51,368 nt of DNA from positions 1 to 51,368 of the forward strand of contig CAAGNP010000015.1 of assembly GCA_900771335.1 (NCBI GenBank). The letters are read 5' to 3'. Both the position numbers and the translations under genes were made by a program. The stretch comes from Rikenellaceae bacterium. GTDB taxonomy: Bacteria > Bacteroidota > Bacteroidia > Bacteroidales > UBA932. Below are positions 40,979 through 49,875 of the stretch, piece after piece (positions within the stretch are counted from its first letter, which is position 1; each line of letters begins with the position of its first letter). Under the pieces are notes generated by a model. That model worked only from the letters and a program-made list of their open reading frames with translations. It searched no databases and had not been told where the DNA came from.

Positions 40979-41635
40979 CTAATTGATCTCTGCGATAATT
41001 GATTCTGAACCCACCACTTTATCGCCCACTTTCACTTTGAGTTTGGCATCAAGTGGAAGGAAAATGTCTGCACGTGAACCGAACTTGATAAACCCTTCCG
41101 GTCCACCAGCCTTCACTTTTTTACCTTTCTGGGCATAACAAACTACCCTTCTGGCAAAAAGTCCGGCAATTTGACGGGTAAGGACCTCTGTCCCATTCTC
41201 ATTTCTGATCACTATGGTAGTCCTCTCATTTTTCTCCGATGACTTGGGGTAGAAAGCTGCCACATATTTACCGGGGTGGTATTTGTAGTGCACCACCTCT
41301 CCACTTACAGGGAACCAGTTCACATGCACATTGAAGAATGACATGAAGACCGAAACCTGAATTCTCTTTCCTTTGAAATATTCAGGCTCCTCCACCTCCT
41401 CTACGATAACCACCTTTCCGTCAGCAGGGGCACTTACCAGTGTACCGCTACCATTTGCCACCCTCACAGGAACTCTGAAGAATGAGAGGATAAAGATGGT
41501 GAAACCGATAAAAAGGGCTACAGCTATCCATGCCCACATAGTGTAGTCAAAGATATCCAGAGCTATAATCGAGAATATTATCGCTAGAGTCAGCGTGATA
41601 AAAATGGTTTTATACCCCTCTTTATGTACTTTCAT
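40979..41635 (-). CDS. psd: Phosphatidylserine decarboxylase
   Basis: Membrane-associated enzyme (218 aa) making phosphatidylethanolamine. It is of the short type: two N-terminal hydrophobic segments (about 12-52), then the core with VSAPADGKV, SVFMSFFNVHVNWFPVSG and a C-terminal GFIKFGSRADIFLP. The Gly-Ser there should be the self-cleavage site that creates the pyruvoyl group. It follows cdsA by 15 bases, so CDP-diacylglycerol synthesis and the last step to phosphatidylethanolamine are neighbours; the intervening phosphatidylserine synthase gene is not here. Confidence 0.95.
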   Translation of the reverse strand: MKVHKEGYKTIFITLTLAIIFSIIALDIFDYTMWAWIAVALFIGFTIFILSFFRVPVRVANGSGTLVSAPADGKVVIVEEVEEPEYFKGKRIQVSVFMSFFNVHVNWFPVSGEVVHYKYHPGKYVAAFYPKSSEKNERTTIVIRNENGTEVLTRQIAGLFARRVVCYAQKGKKVKAGGPEGFIKFGSRADIFLPLDAKLKVKVGDKVVGSESIIAEIN

Positions 41636-41650
41636 ATTTTAAGTCTAGGT

Positions 41651-42475
41651 TTAGATTAGTCCAAAGATGTAAATATAGGCAATTGCTATCGGAAATGCAA
41701 TTAAAGCTCCATCAAATCTGTCAAGGAGCCCGCCATGACCGGGCATGATTTTGCCCGAATCCTTCACATCAAAATTGCGTTTGAGTTGTGATTCCACCAG
41801 GTCACCAAGTGTCGCAAAGACATTGATCACGATAGCCAGAACCACTGCATGAACATATTTGAAAGGGAGAAGATCAAATTTTGCAAGGTAAAATCCTACC
41901 ACTGCACTCACGAAGAAACTGCCGATATAACCCTCCCACGACTTCTTCGGAGAGATCGACGGGAACAGTTTGTGACCGTTCTTTTGGCCGAAGGTCATTC
42001 CGAAAAGGTATGCGCCCACATCAGAAGCCCAAAGGATAATGAAGAGTGCCAACACGATCACTCCGTTGAAACGACCTGCATAGTCAAAAGCGAGAAGATC
42101 CAATAGTGTGAAAGGCAATGCAATATAGACAATGGCACTCAAAAGGTAAGGGTAGCTGCTGTAGTCCCCTTTCTGCCAAAGAAGGGAGATGAAGATCAAT
42201 GAGAGTGGCAATGCCAATGCAAACAGAATACCCGGATTAAGCCCGAAATATCTCACGGAGAAGACCCCTACAAATAGGAAAAGTCCGCTCAGGATAGAGA
42301 GCCACTGCCCGAAGCAGAGCTTCTTGCCAATGGTAATATTGAGGTACTCATACATCATCACCACGATGACAAGTCCGAATACTATACAAAATGCCATAGG
42401 GGTCCATAAAAGTCCCCCTAGCATAATAGCAGCAAAAACGATTGCGCTTAAAGTTCTTGTTATAAAGCTTTTCAT
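41651..42475 (-). CDS. cdsA: Phosphatidate cytidylyltransferase
   Basis: Integral membrane enzyme (274 aa) making CDP-diacylglycerol from phosphatidate and CTP. About seven or eight hydrophobic segments are visible. The family signature near the C-terminus is intact: SQLKRNFDVKDSGKIMPGHG followed by GLLDRFD, and SPKKSWEGYIGS lies before it. Its ATG overlaps the ftsH stop by four bases, so the two are translationally coupled. It is followed by psd. Confidence 0.96.
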   Translation of the reverse strand: MKSFITRTLSAIVFAAIMLGGLLWTPMAFCIVFGLVIVVMMYEYLNITIGKKLCFGQWLSILSGLFLFVGVFSVRYFGLNPGILFALALPLSLIFISLLWQKGDYSSYPYLLSAIVYIALPFTLLDLLAFDYAGRFNGVIVLALFIILWASDVGAYLFGMTFGQKNGHKLFPSISPKKSWEGYIGSFFVSAVVGFYLAKFDLLPFKYVHAVVLAIVINVFATLGDLVESQLKRNFDVKDSGKIMPGHGGLLDRFDGALIAFPIAIAYIYIFGLI

Positions 42476-44493
42476 ACTGTTTCCTCTTTAACAGGTTCTT
42501 CCACTTGTTTTACCTCCTCAAAATCGGGCGTCTCCTTGGGAGCCTCCCCATCTTTCGGTTTTCTTGGTCCGAAAATCTTCTCCAAATCTTCCGAGAAGAT
42601 AACCTCCCTCTCAAGAAGGAGCTCAGCCAATTGGGTGAAGCCCTCCATATTCTCCTTGAGAACCTCAAGGGCTGTCTTATGAGCCTGGTCGATAAATTGT
42701 TTTGCCTCCTTATCAATAAGCTCTGCAGTCTTCTGGCTGTAAGGTTTGTCGAAGCTGTAACCGTTGCCTCCGGTAGAGTCATAGAACGACAGGTGACCCA
42801 CCTTGTCACTCATACCGTAGTACATTACCATTGCATATGACTGTTTGGTAACTTTCTCCAAATCACTGAGTGCCCCTGTAGAGATCTTTCCGTTGATAAT
42901 CTCCTCCGCAGCCCTACCTCCAAGTGTAGCGGCCATCTCATCCATCATCTGCTCGGTGGTAGTGATCTGTCTCTCCTCAGGGAGATACCATGCAGCTCCA
43001 AGTGCCCTTCCGCGAGGGATAATGGTCACTTTAAGTAGAGGGTTTGCATGTGGAAGCATCCAGCTCACAGTGGCGTGACCCGCTTCGTGATATGCGATAG
43101 TCCTCTTCTCATTGGCAGTGATAATCTTGCTCTTTCTCTCAAGACCGCCCACTATTCTGTCGATAGCATCGAGGAAGTCCTGCTTGTCGATGGCAGGCTT
43201 ATCTTTACGTGCTGCGATAAGGGCAGCCTCATTACATACATTTGCAATATCCGCACCTGAGAATCCCGGGGTCTGCTTAGCCAAGAAGGCCACCTCAAAA
43301 CCTTTCACAAGTTTCAGATTCTTAAGATGGACATTGAATATCTCCTCCCTCTCCTTAAGCTCAGGAAGATCCACATGAATCTGTCTGTCAAAACGTCCTG
43401 CACGCATAAGTGCCTTGTCAAGGATATCTGCACGGTTGGTAGCTGCCAGGATGATTACACCCGAGTTTGTCCCGAAACCATCCATCTCTGTAAGGAGCTG
43501 GTTAAGGGTATTCTCCCTCTCATCGTTTGATGAGAAACCCACATTCTTGCTACGGGCACGACCCACTGCGTCGATCTCGTCGATGAAGACAATACAAGGT
43601 GCCTTCTCTTTAGCCTGGCGGAAAAGGTCCCTCACCCTTGAAGCACCTACACCGACAAACATCTCCACGAAGTCTGAGCCCGAAATGGAGAAGAATGGTA
43701 CATCAGCCTCACCCGCTACAGCTTTCGCAAGGAGTGTCTTACCTGTACCAGGAGGGCCCACAAGGAGTGCTCCCTTAGGGATCTTACCACCAAGAGCGGT
43801 ATATTTTTTAGGGTTTTTAAGGAAATCAACGATCTCCATCACCTCCACTTTAGCCTCTTCGAGACCGGCTACATCCTTGAAGGTAACCTTCACATTGTTC
43901 TCCTTCTCATAGAGTTTTGCCTGGGATTTTCCCACATTGAAGATACCGCCACCACCTTGGCCGCCACCCATACCTTTCTGCATAGGGCGGAACATGATGA
44001 ACCACAGGATACCGAAAATCAATAGAGGGAATATGAACCATTCGAGAAGCTTCCCGAAATAGTTCTCTCTGGTCTCAGTAGTGATGACAAATCTCTGCTC
44101 GGCAGGGAGTGCCATGCGCGCCTCCTCCAAATTCTCCTCAGCATTGAAATTTGGCGATACGATAAAGAAGAAATGGGGTCCCATAGATGGTTCCCTACCT
44201 CCAAAATATTTGTTCACATATTTCGACAGACTGTCTTTGTAGATATACACCTCGGCTCTCTGGAGATTGGTGATATATGTAACTTTCTCCACATCACCAG
44301 CCGGGATCATCTGCTCCTTCACTGTAAGCCACTCGGTCTTCACAGGGTCTGCAGTTCCATACATTCTGAAGACAAAGCCCAAAGCCAGTATCACAAAAAA
44401 GTAGATCCACATAAAGTTGAATCTGGGCTTTTTAGGCTGAGGTCTTCTATTGTTATTGTTGTTTTGGGGTTGGTTACTGTTTTTAGTCGTCAT
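42472..44493 (-). CDS. ftsH: ATP-dependent zinc metalloprotease FtsH
   Basis: Inner-membrane AAA+ protease (673 aa from this start). An asparagine-rich N-terminus precedes the first membrane segment (about 27-44), then a periplasmic part and a second segment (about 153-170). The AAA domain has GPPGTGKT (246-253), IVFIDEIDAVG and RAGRFDRQI; the protease site is HEAGH (469-473). I placed the start at 44493 (MTTKNSNQ), 11 bases inside the end of rsfS; a frame from 44523 would extend the overlap. It is coupled to cdsA downstream. The rsfS-ftsH-cdsA order is common in Bacteroidetes. Confidence 0.95.
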   Translation of the reverse strand: MTTKNSNQPQNNNNNRRPQPKKPRFNFMWIYFFVILALGFVFRMYGTADPVKTEWLTVKEQMIPAGDVEKVTYITNLQRAEVYIYKDSLSKYVNKYFGGREPSMGPHFFFIVSPNFNAEENLEEARMALPAEQRFVITTETRENYFGKLLEWFIFPLLIFGILWFIMFRPMQKGMGGGQGGGGIFNVGKSQAKLYEKENNVKVTFKDVAGLEEAKVEVMEIVDFLKNPKKYTALGGKIPKGALLVGPPGTGKTLLAKAVAGEADVPFFSISGSDFVEMFVGVGASRVRDLFRQAKEKAPCIVFIDEIDAVGRARSKNVGFSSNDERENTLNQLLTEMDGFGTNSGVIILAATNRADILDKALMRAGRFDRQIHVDLPELKEREEIFNVHLKNLKLVKGFEVAFLAKQTPGFSGADIANVCNEAALIAARKDKPAIDKQDFLDAIDRIVGGLERKSKIITANEKRTIAYHEAGHATVSWMLPHANPLLKVTIIPRGRALGAAWYLPEERQITTTEQMMDEMAATLGGRAAEEIINGKISTGALSDLEKVTKQSYAMVMYYGMSDKVGHLSFYDSTGGNGYSFDKPYSQKTAELIDKEAKQFIDQAHKTALEVLKENMEGFTQLAELLLEREVIFSEDLEKIFGPRKPKDGEAPKETPDFEEVKQVEEPVKEETV

Positions 44494-44836
44494 ACTCGTC
44501 TTTGTAGTCTTTACGGATAGCATCGGCCCAAAGATCCTCGAGCCTGTAAAAGTTTCTGTATTCGGTAAGGAAAACGTGAACCACTATATCATCATAGTCA
44601 AGGATAACCCAGAAACCATTCTCTTTACCCTGCATTCTGCGTAATTTTCTGTTCCCTTTTTCCCACATCATATCTTCGATGTTGTCCGAGATAGCCGCAA
44701 CGGCGGTAGTGGAGTCTGCATTGCAAATAACAAAATGATCGGCAATAGCTGCACCAATCTTGGTAAGATCCAAAGCACATACATTCTTTGCCTTTTTGTC
44801 GAGCATTGCTTCTGCAATAATGTCAATTTCTTTCAT
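44483..44836 (-). CDS. rsfS: Ribosome silencing factor RsfS
   Basis: A 117-aa factor (Iojap/DUF143 family) that binds L14 and blocks subunit joining when nutrients are scarce. Family features are ADHFVICNADSTTAVAAI, the conserved WVILDYDDIVVHVF and FYRLEDLWADA. It is the first gene of the ten-gene minus-strand run ending with the M28 peptidase at 34.1 kb. Its promoter (TATATTTG, 44867-44860 minus) faces that of birA. The end overlaps ftsH by 11 bases. Confidence 0.95.
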   Translation of the reverse strand: MKEIDIIAEAMLDKKAKNVCALDLTKIGAAIADHFVICNADSTTAVAAISDNIEDMMWEKGNRKLRRMQGKENGFWVILDYDDIVVHVFLTEYRNFYRLEDLWADAIRKDYKDEYDD

Positions 44837-44846
44837 TTATTATTTC

Positions 44847-44867
44847 TATTTTTGTCCGACAAATATA
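44847..44867. promoter_or_regulatory. Face-to-face promoters of birA and rsfS
   Basis: TATTTTTG on the plus strand (44847-44854) points to birA, and TATATTTG on the minus strand (44867-44860) points to rsfS. They are 5 bases apart and form a nearly perfect inverted repeat (TATTTTTGTC, C, GACAAATATA). The transcripts would begin within a few bases of each other in a 51-base intergenic region. Confidence 0.6.
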
Positions 44868-44887
44868 CTGCAAATTTTCGACCATTT

Positions 44888-45679
44888 ATGATAGATGTCA
44901 AAGTAAATTGGCTAAAGGAGATAGATTCCACCAATAGTGAGGCCCACAGGCGCCGCCATGAGGCTACAGATTTCACCGTATGGGCAGCAGAATTCCAGAC
45001 AGCAGGGCGCGGACAGAGGGGGAATACCTGGGAGAGCGCAGCTGGGGAAAACCTCACATTCTCCATCCTGTTCAAACCATCCAATTTCCTGTCTACCAGA
45101 CAATTCGAACTGTCAGAAGTAGTGGCTTTGGGTGTAGTGAATTACCTCGCAGAGAAGGGGATCGAGGCCAAAATCAAATGGCCCAATGACATCTATGTCG
45201 GAGACAAGAAAATTTGCGGAATACTCATAGAAAACGTCTTGTCGGGTGACACTTTGTCAGTCTGTATAGCAGGTATCGGAGTCAACCTCAACCAGACCGT
45301 TTTCCGTAGCGACGCCCCAAATCCCACATCACTTCTACTCGAGCTTGGGGGTGTCGGAGAGCCGCTCGACCGGAGGGAAGAACTTGTCCTGCTTCTTGGT
45401 CAGATTGCAAACCTCTACATACCGCTTACACACCCCGACGCAGAGACCTCTGCTACACAAGACTCATCCGATGGAGCCCTCCCTACCCTACAGGGGCAAT
45501 ACCTCAACGCCCTCTACCGCCTCAACGAACTGCATACCTACGTAGACCTCACCACAGGCGAAACCTTCCGCGGATACATCCGTGGAGTAGAGAAAAACGC
45601 CTGCCTCCGCATCGAAACGGAAACAGGCGAAATCAAATCTTTTGCCTTCAAGGAGTTGAAGTATATTATTTCTCAGTAA
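44888..45679 (+). CDS. birA: Biotin--[acetyl-CoA-carboxylase] ligase
   Basis: Ligase that attaches biotin to carboxylase carrier domains (263 aa). It has the biotinyl-AMP binding motif GRGQRG (40-45), followed by NTWES, and KWPNDIYVGDKKICGILIEN (97 onward). The N-terminal DNA-binding domain of E. coli BirA is absent, so it is a ligase only. The start at 44888 (MIDVKVNWLKEIDSTNS) was chosen; a longer frame from 44735 runs through the rsfS gene and is rejected. The last 14 bases overlap the end of the convergent clpX gene. Confidence 0.94.
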   Translation: MIDVKVNWLKEIDSTNSEAHRRRHEATDFTVWAAEFQTAGRGQRGNTWESAAGENLTFSILFKPSNFLSTRQFELSEVVALGVVNYLAEKGIEAKIKWPNDIYVGDKKICGILIENVLSGDTLSVCIAGIGVNLNQTVFRSDAPNPTSLLLELGGVGEPLDRREELVLLLGQIANLYIPLTHPDAETSATQDSSDGALPTLQGQYLNALYRLNELHTYVDLTTGETFRGYIRGVEKNACLRIETETGEIKSFAFKELKYIISQ

Positions 45680-46928
45680 GCAGATTTCCTGTAAACTGAG
45701 CCACCTTCTCCTTCGCATATTTGAGGTCGATGGTGAGTTTTTTCTTGCCACTGCCGGGTACCTCGTACATCGAGTCGAGGAGAATAGCCTCGCAGATTGA
45801 TCTCAGACCACGTGCCCCCAATTTGTATTGGATAGCGGTATCCACGATAAAGTCGAGCACCTCGCTCTTCACCACAAGCTCTACACCATCCATCTCAAAC
45901 ATCTTCACATACTGCTTGATAAGTGCATTTTTAGGCTCAGTCAAAATCCTGAGCAATGCCACTTTGTCCAATGGATTGAGGAAGGTCAATACAGGGAGAC
46001 GTCCGATAATCTCAGGGATAAGTCCGTATGAACGGAGATCCTGAGGGGCAATATACTGGAGCAGGTTCTCCTTATCGATAGCCTCATTTTTCTTCTGTGC
46101 CCCGTATCCCACCACAGCGGTATTGAGCCTTTGGGCAATCTTCCTTTCGATACCTTCAAATGCACCTCCGCAGATGAACAGGATATTTTTGGTATCCACC
46201 GCAATCATCTTCTGGTCAGGGTGCTTTCTTCCACCCTGAGGGGGAACATTCACGATACTGCCCTCGAGCAGCTTGAGCATTGCCTGCTGCACACCTTCAC
46301 CAGAGACATCGCGGGTGATGGAAGGGTTGTCGCTCTTGCGGGCAATCTTATCTATCTCATCAATAAAGACAATACCTCTCTGCGCCTTCTCCACATCGTA
46401 ATCTGAAGCCTGAAGAAGTCTGGTTAGGATGGTCTCCACATCTTCACCCACATAACCCGCCTCAGTCAGAACAGTGGCATCCACTATGGCAAATGGGACG
46501 TTGAGCATCTTCGCAATGCTCCTTGCAAGGAGGGTCTTGCCGGTACCGGTAGCACCCACAAGGAGGATATTCGACTTCTCAAGTTCAAGCTCGCCGCTCT
46601 TTGGAGAATTGATCCTCTTGTAGTGGTTATAGACCGCTACCGAAAGGAATTTTTTGGCGTCATCCTGACCGATGACATATTGGTCCAAGAAAGCGGTGAT
46701 CTCCTTTGGAGTCATCAGAAGTTTCTCCTGAGCCCCTTTTGCATCCCCCCTTCCGGCAGCACCTTTATGTATCTTTACAGCATCTTCACCGAAGATATCC
46801 TGAACATATTGCGATACGGTCAAAGCACAGTCAGCGCACAAATATGCATCACCTGCACCCATAATAATATCTACCTGGTCGCTGCCCCTTCCGCAGAAGC
46901 TGCACCTTTCCACCTTCTTCTTGCTCAT
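45666..46928 (-). CDS. clpX: ATP-dependent Clp protease ATP-binding subunit ClpX
   Basis: AAA+ unfoldase (420 aa) feeding substrates to ClpP. An N-terminal zinc-binding domain has Cys9, Cys12, Cys31 and Cys34. The Walker A is GATGTGKTLLA, Walker B VFIDEIDKIA, the pore loop is GYVGEDVE, and sensor residues lie in GLIPEIIGRLPV. It is last in tig-clpP-clpX, starting 10 bases after the clpP stop. The 3' end overlaps birA by 14 bases, so the two converge. Confidence 0.97.
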   Translation of the reverse strand: MSKKKVERCSFCGRGSDQVDIIMGAGDAYLCADCALTVSQYVQDIFGEDAVKIHKGAAGRGDAKGAQEKLLMTPKEITAFLDQYVIGQDDAKKFLSVAVYNHYKRINSPKSGELELEKSNILLVGATGTGKTLLARSIAKMLNVPFAIVDATVLTEAGYVGEDVETILTRLLQASDYDVEKAQRGIVFIDEIDKIARKSDNPSITRDVSGEGVQQAMLKLLEGSIVNVPPQGGRKHPDQKMIAVDTKNILFICGGAFEGIERKIAQRLNTAVVGYGAQKKNEAIDKENLLQYIAPQDLRSYGLIPEIIGRLPVLTFLNPLDKVALLRILTEPKNALIKQYVKMFEMDGVELVVKSEVLDFIVDTAIQYKLGARGLRSICEAILLDSMYEVPGSGKKKLTIDLKYAKEKVAQFTGNLLTEK

Positions 46929-46938
46929 ATTTTTCGGA

Positions 46939-47607
46939 TTATTTGGTACGGCTCAAAATAGAGTCTATCATACCATATTTGACAGCCTCCTCGGCACTCA
47001 TCCAATAGTCGCGGTCAGCATCCTTCTCGATCTGCTTCACCGATTTGCCGGAGTGCTTGGAGATAATATCGTACAACTCCCCTTTAAGTTTCTTTATCTC
47101 GCGTGCCGCAATTTCAATGTCGGACGCCTGTCCCTCTGCACCACCCATTGGCTGGTGGATAAGAACGCGGGAGTGGGGAAGAGCGGTTCTCTTCCCCTTT
47201 GCCCCTGCGGTCAATAGGACTGCAGCCATCGATGCCGCCATACCTGTACAGATAGTGGCCACATCCGGTGTAACAAGCTGCATTGTATCGTAAATACCAA
47301 GCCCTGCATACACCATTCCGCCGGGGGAGTTCAGATAGAGCTGAATATCGGCGGTAGGATCTGTTGACTCCAGGAATAGGAGCTGGGCCTGGATGATATT
47401 GGCAACATCAGTATCGATACCTACTCCCAGAAAGATGATGCGGTCCATCATGAGTCTTGAGAATACATCCATAGTAGCCACATTGAGCTGTCTCTCCTCG
47501 ATGATGGTAGGATTGATATAACCTGCATACACCCTTGAATATTTATCCAGCGAGGTGCTGCTGATTCCCAAGTGACCTTTTGCGTATTTTTCGAATTCTG
47601 TTGCCAT
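46939..47607 (-). CDS. clpP: ATP-dependent Clp protease proteolytic subunit ClpP
   Basis: Serine peptidase (222 aa) forming the tetradecameric chamber of ClpXP. The catalytic serine is Ser126 in CTGMAASMAAVL, the histidine His151 in RVLIHQPMGG, and the aspartate is in the DADRDYWMSAEEA region. The N-terminal 30 residues are longer than in E. coli; they may be a propeptide. It lies 16 bases after tig and 10 before clpX, the standard order. Confidence 0.96.
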   Translation of the reverse strand: MATEFEKYAKGHLGISSTSLDKYSRVYAGYINPTIIEERQLNVATMDVFSRLMMDRIIFLGVGIDTDVANIIQAQLLFLESTDPTADIQLYLNSPGGMVYAGLGIYDTMQLVTPDVATICTGMAASMAAVLLTAGAKGKRTALPHSRVLIHQPMGGAEGQASDIEIAAREIKKLKGELYDIISKHSGKSVKQIEKDADRDYWMSAEEAVKYGMIDSILSRTK

Positions 47608-47623
47608 TATCTATAAGTTTTAA

Positions 47624-48946
47624 TTATTGCAATTTCTGGAATTTGTCAAGAGAGATTTTCTTCTTCTCGATAGTCACTACGCTGCGAACATAGTCAAGAA
47701 CCTTGGTCTCTTCCACTTTTTCGAAGATTCTGCGACCCTCGTTCTCGTTAGCGATCAGGCTCTCAGCATGTTTAACAAGGTACTCCTCTGGTACGTTTGG
47801 AATACCATAAGAAGCGAATTGGTATTTAGCCAATTTCTTAGCTTGCTCGAGCATATCCTCTTTCTTGATCTCAAGCTTTTGCTCTTTGATGATTCTTTGG
47901 GTGATGGTCTGCCAACGGAAATCTTTAGCAAATGCAGGGAACTCCTGTTCGATTTGTTCCATAGTGAATTTGCCCTGGTTAGCAGCAAATAGCCATCTCT
48001 TCATGAAATCCTCAGGAAGGGTAATGTTAGCTTTGTTGATGATATACTCGCGTGCATCAAGGATGAAGCGGTAGTCAGTCTCCTCAGCATACTCAGCAGC
48101 CATTCTCTCTGCAAGTTTAGCGTCGAATTCCTCTTCAGTCTTAACTGCGTCTTTACCGAATAGCATGTCGTAAAGCTCTTGGCCAGGAACAGCGTCAACA
48201 TAGTTTTTAACCTCTACGATGGTGAATTTCCACATAGGGTCCATAGAAGCAAGCTCCTCTTTCTTAACTTTAAGCATTGCAGCGCGGTCAGCCTCATTTA
48301 CGAATACCTCGTTTACGTTAAGGTCGAATGACTCACCAGCTTTCTTACCAAGGAAAAGTGCTTTTGAAGCCTCATCCTTGATGGTTCTCATAGCCACGTA
48401 AGTGTTCTCAACTTTGGTCTCGCCTTGCTCGAAGTTAGCTACGATGAAATCTTCCTCTTTAACTGTCTCGCAGTTCTCAAGTTTGCCGTATTGTTTAAGG
48501 ATGTTTGATTTGTACTCCTCTTTAGATTTGGCAGTAGCTGTGATAGTATAGTGAGGGATTACGTCCTCTGCTGAAAGGTTAAGCTCATAGTTTGGAGCAA
48601 GTGCCATATCGAAAACGAAAGTGAAGTTCTCACCTGCAGCCCAGTCATTTTTAGACTCAACTTCCTCGTTTGGAAGAGGCTCACCAAGAATGGTAAGGTT
48701 GTTCTCTTTTACGTAGTTGTCAAGAGACTCAGAGATAAGCTCGTTGATAGACTCTACCAAAGCAGATTGACCGTGAGTTTTCTCTACAAGAGACATAGGT
48801 GCCATACCTTTTCTGAAACCTTTGATATCCACCTCTCTACGGAATTTGTTCAAAAGTTTTTTCTTTTTGTCTGCATAGTCTTCTTTAGTGAAGTCCATTT
48901 GGACTTGAATCATCAAGTCGTCCTTTTTAAGTTCTGTAATGTTCAT
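47624..48946 (-). CDS. tig: Trigger factor
   Basis: Ribosome-associated chaperone (440 aa) meeting nascent chains at the exit tunnel. The ribosome-binding signature is IKGFRKGMAP (about 42-51). The middle part, where many trigger factors carry an FKBP-type prolyl isomerase domain, here has only a diverged stretch (about 155-245) lacking obvious FKBP residues. The C-terminal helical chaperone domain ends KKISLDKFQKLQ. It is first in tig-clpP-clpX, with a -7 element TACTTTTG (48995-48988 minus) 41 bases upstream. Confidence 0.95.
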   Translation of the reverse strand: MNITELKKDDLMIQVQMDFTKEDYADKKKKLLNKFRREVDIKGFRKGMAPMSLVEKTHGQSALVESINELISESLDNYVKENNLTILGEPLPNEEVESKNDWAAGENFTFVFDMALAPNYELNLSAEDVIPHYTITATAKSKEEYKSNILKQYGKLENCETVKEEDFIVANFEQGETKVENTYVAMRTIKDEASKALFLGKKAGESFDLNVNEVFVNEADRAAMLKVKKEELASMDPMWKFTIVEVKNYVDAVPGQELYDMLFGKDAVKTEEEFDAKLAERMAAEYAEETDYRFILDAREYIINKANITLPEDFMKRWLFAANQGKFTMEQIEQEFPAFAKDFRWQTITQRIIKEQKLEIKKEDMLEQAKKLAKYQFASYGIPNVPEEYLVKHAESLIANENEGRRIFEKVEETKVLDYVRSVVTIEKKKISLDKFQKLQ

Positions 48947-48987
48947 AATCGATTATATATTATTTTACTTTTTTCCTAATTAGCCCG

Positions 48988-49024
48988 CAAAAGTATAAAT
49001 TTTAGTTGAATTTTTCTAATTTTG
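48988..49024. promoter_or_regulatory. Divergent promoters of tig and tpiA
   Basis: TACTTTTG on the minus strand (48995-48988) is placed for tig, and TAATTTTG on the plus strand (49017-49024) for tpiA. Both match TAnnTTTG and point away from each other with 21 bases between. Confidence 0.6.
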
Positions 49025-49062
49025 CACCCCCAAATAGAATGTATTAAAAATAAATTAGAGAT

Positions 49063-49818
49063 ATGAGAACTAAAATCGTAGCAGGAAACTGGAAAATGAA
49101 CACAGTTGTCAGCGAAGGCAAAGAGCTCGTTGACGGCATCCTATCTAAACTTTCTACAGTACCATCAGATGTACAGCTTATCGTGGCACCTCCATTCACA
49201 CACCTTTCAGAGGTAGCAACTAAGCTTGCTGGTTCTTCTATTGCCCTTGCAGCACAGAACTGTGCAGATCACGAAAAAGGTGCATACACCGGTGAGGTAT
49301 CAGTAGATATGCTTAAATCTGTAGGTGTTCAGTATGTTATCCTTGGTCACTCAGAGAGAAGAGAGTACTATGGTGAGACATCTGAGACCCTTGTAACCAA
49401 AGTTAAACTTGCCCTTGCAGCTGGCCTTAAACCTATCTTCTGTGTAGGTGAGGTTAAAGACGAAAGAGTTGCCGGCAAACACTTTGAGGTAGTTGGCAAA
49501 CAGATCGAAGAGGTGCTTTTCACACTTACAGCTGAAGAGATGGCACAGGTGGTAATCGCTTACGAACCTGTTTGGGCTATCGGTACCGGCCTGACCGCCA
49601 CTTCAGAGCAGGCTCAGGAGATCCACGCATTCATCCGCAAAGCTCTTGCTGACAAATTCGGTGCTGAACTAGCTGAAGAGATCACCATCCTTTACGGTGG
49701 CAGCTGCAAACCATCAAATGCACCTGAGCTATTTGCACAACCAGACATCGACGGCGGTCTTATCGGTGGCGCAGCTCTAAAAGCTGAAGACTTCATCGGT
49801 ATCGCTACATCGTACTAG
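49063..49818 (+). CDS. tpiA: Triosephosphate isomerase
   Basis: Glycolytic TIM barrel (251 aa) interconverting dihydroxyacetone phosphate and glyceraldehyde 3-phosphate. The catalytic residues are visible: Lys11 in AGNWKMN, His96 in ILGHSERR and Glu168 in IAYEPVWAIGTG, with the phosphate-binding YGGSCKPSNA near the end. It is monocistronic, with its own promoter and a clear terminator. Confidence 0.97.
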   Translation: MRTKIVAGNWKMNTVVSEGKELVDGILSKLSTVPSDVQLIVAPPFTHLSEVATKLAGSSIALAAQNCADHEKGAYTGEVSVDMLKSVGVQYVILGHSERREYYGETSETLVTKVKLALAAGLKPIFCVGEVKDERVAGKHFEVVGKQIEEVLFTLTAEEMAQVVIAYEPVWAIGTGLTATSEQAQEIHAFIRKALADKFGAELAEEITILYGGSCKPSNAPELFAQPDIDGGLIGGAALKAEDFIGIATSY

Positions 49819-49841
49819 TCCGCTCACATAGCAGAGACATA

Positions 49842-49875
49842 AAAGGGATGACTGATAAGGTCATCCTTTTTTTTT
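49842..49875 (+). terminator. Rho-independent terminator of tpiA
   Basis: GGATGAC (49846-49852) pairs with GTCATCC (49860-49866) around a 7-base loop, followed by nine T. Confidence 0.9.

Noticed and set aside
44735..44887. Longer N-terminus for birA
   Set aside because: It would run antisense through rsfS; the family start fits the ATG at 44888, and the -7 element lies between.
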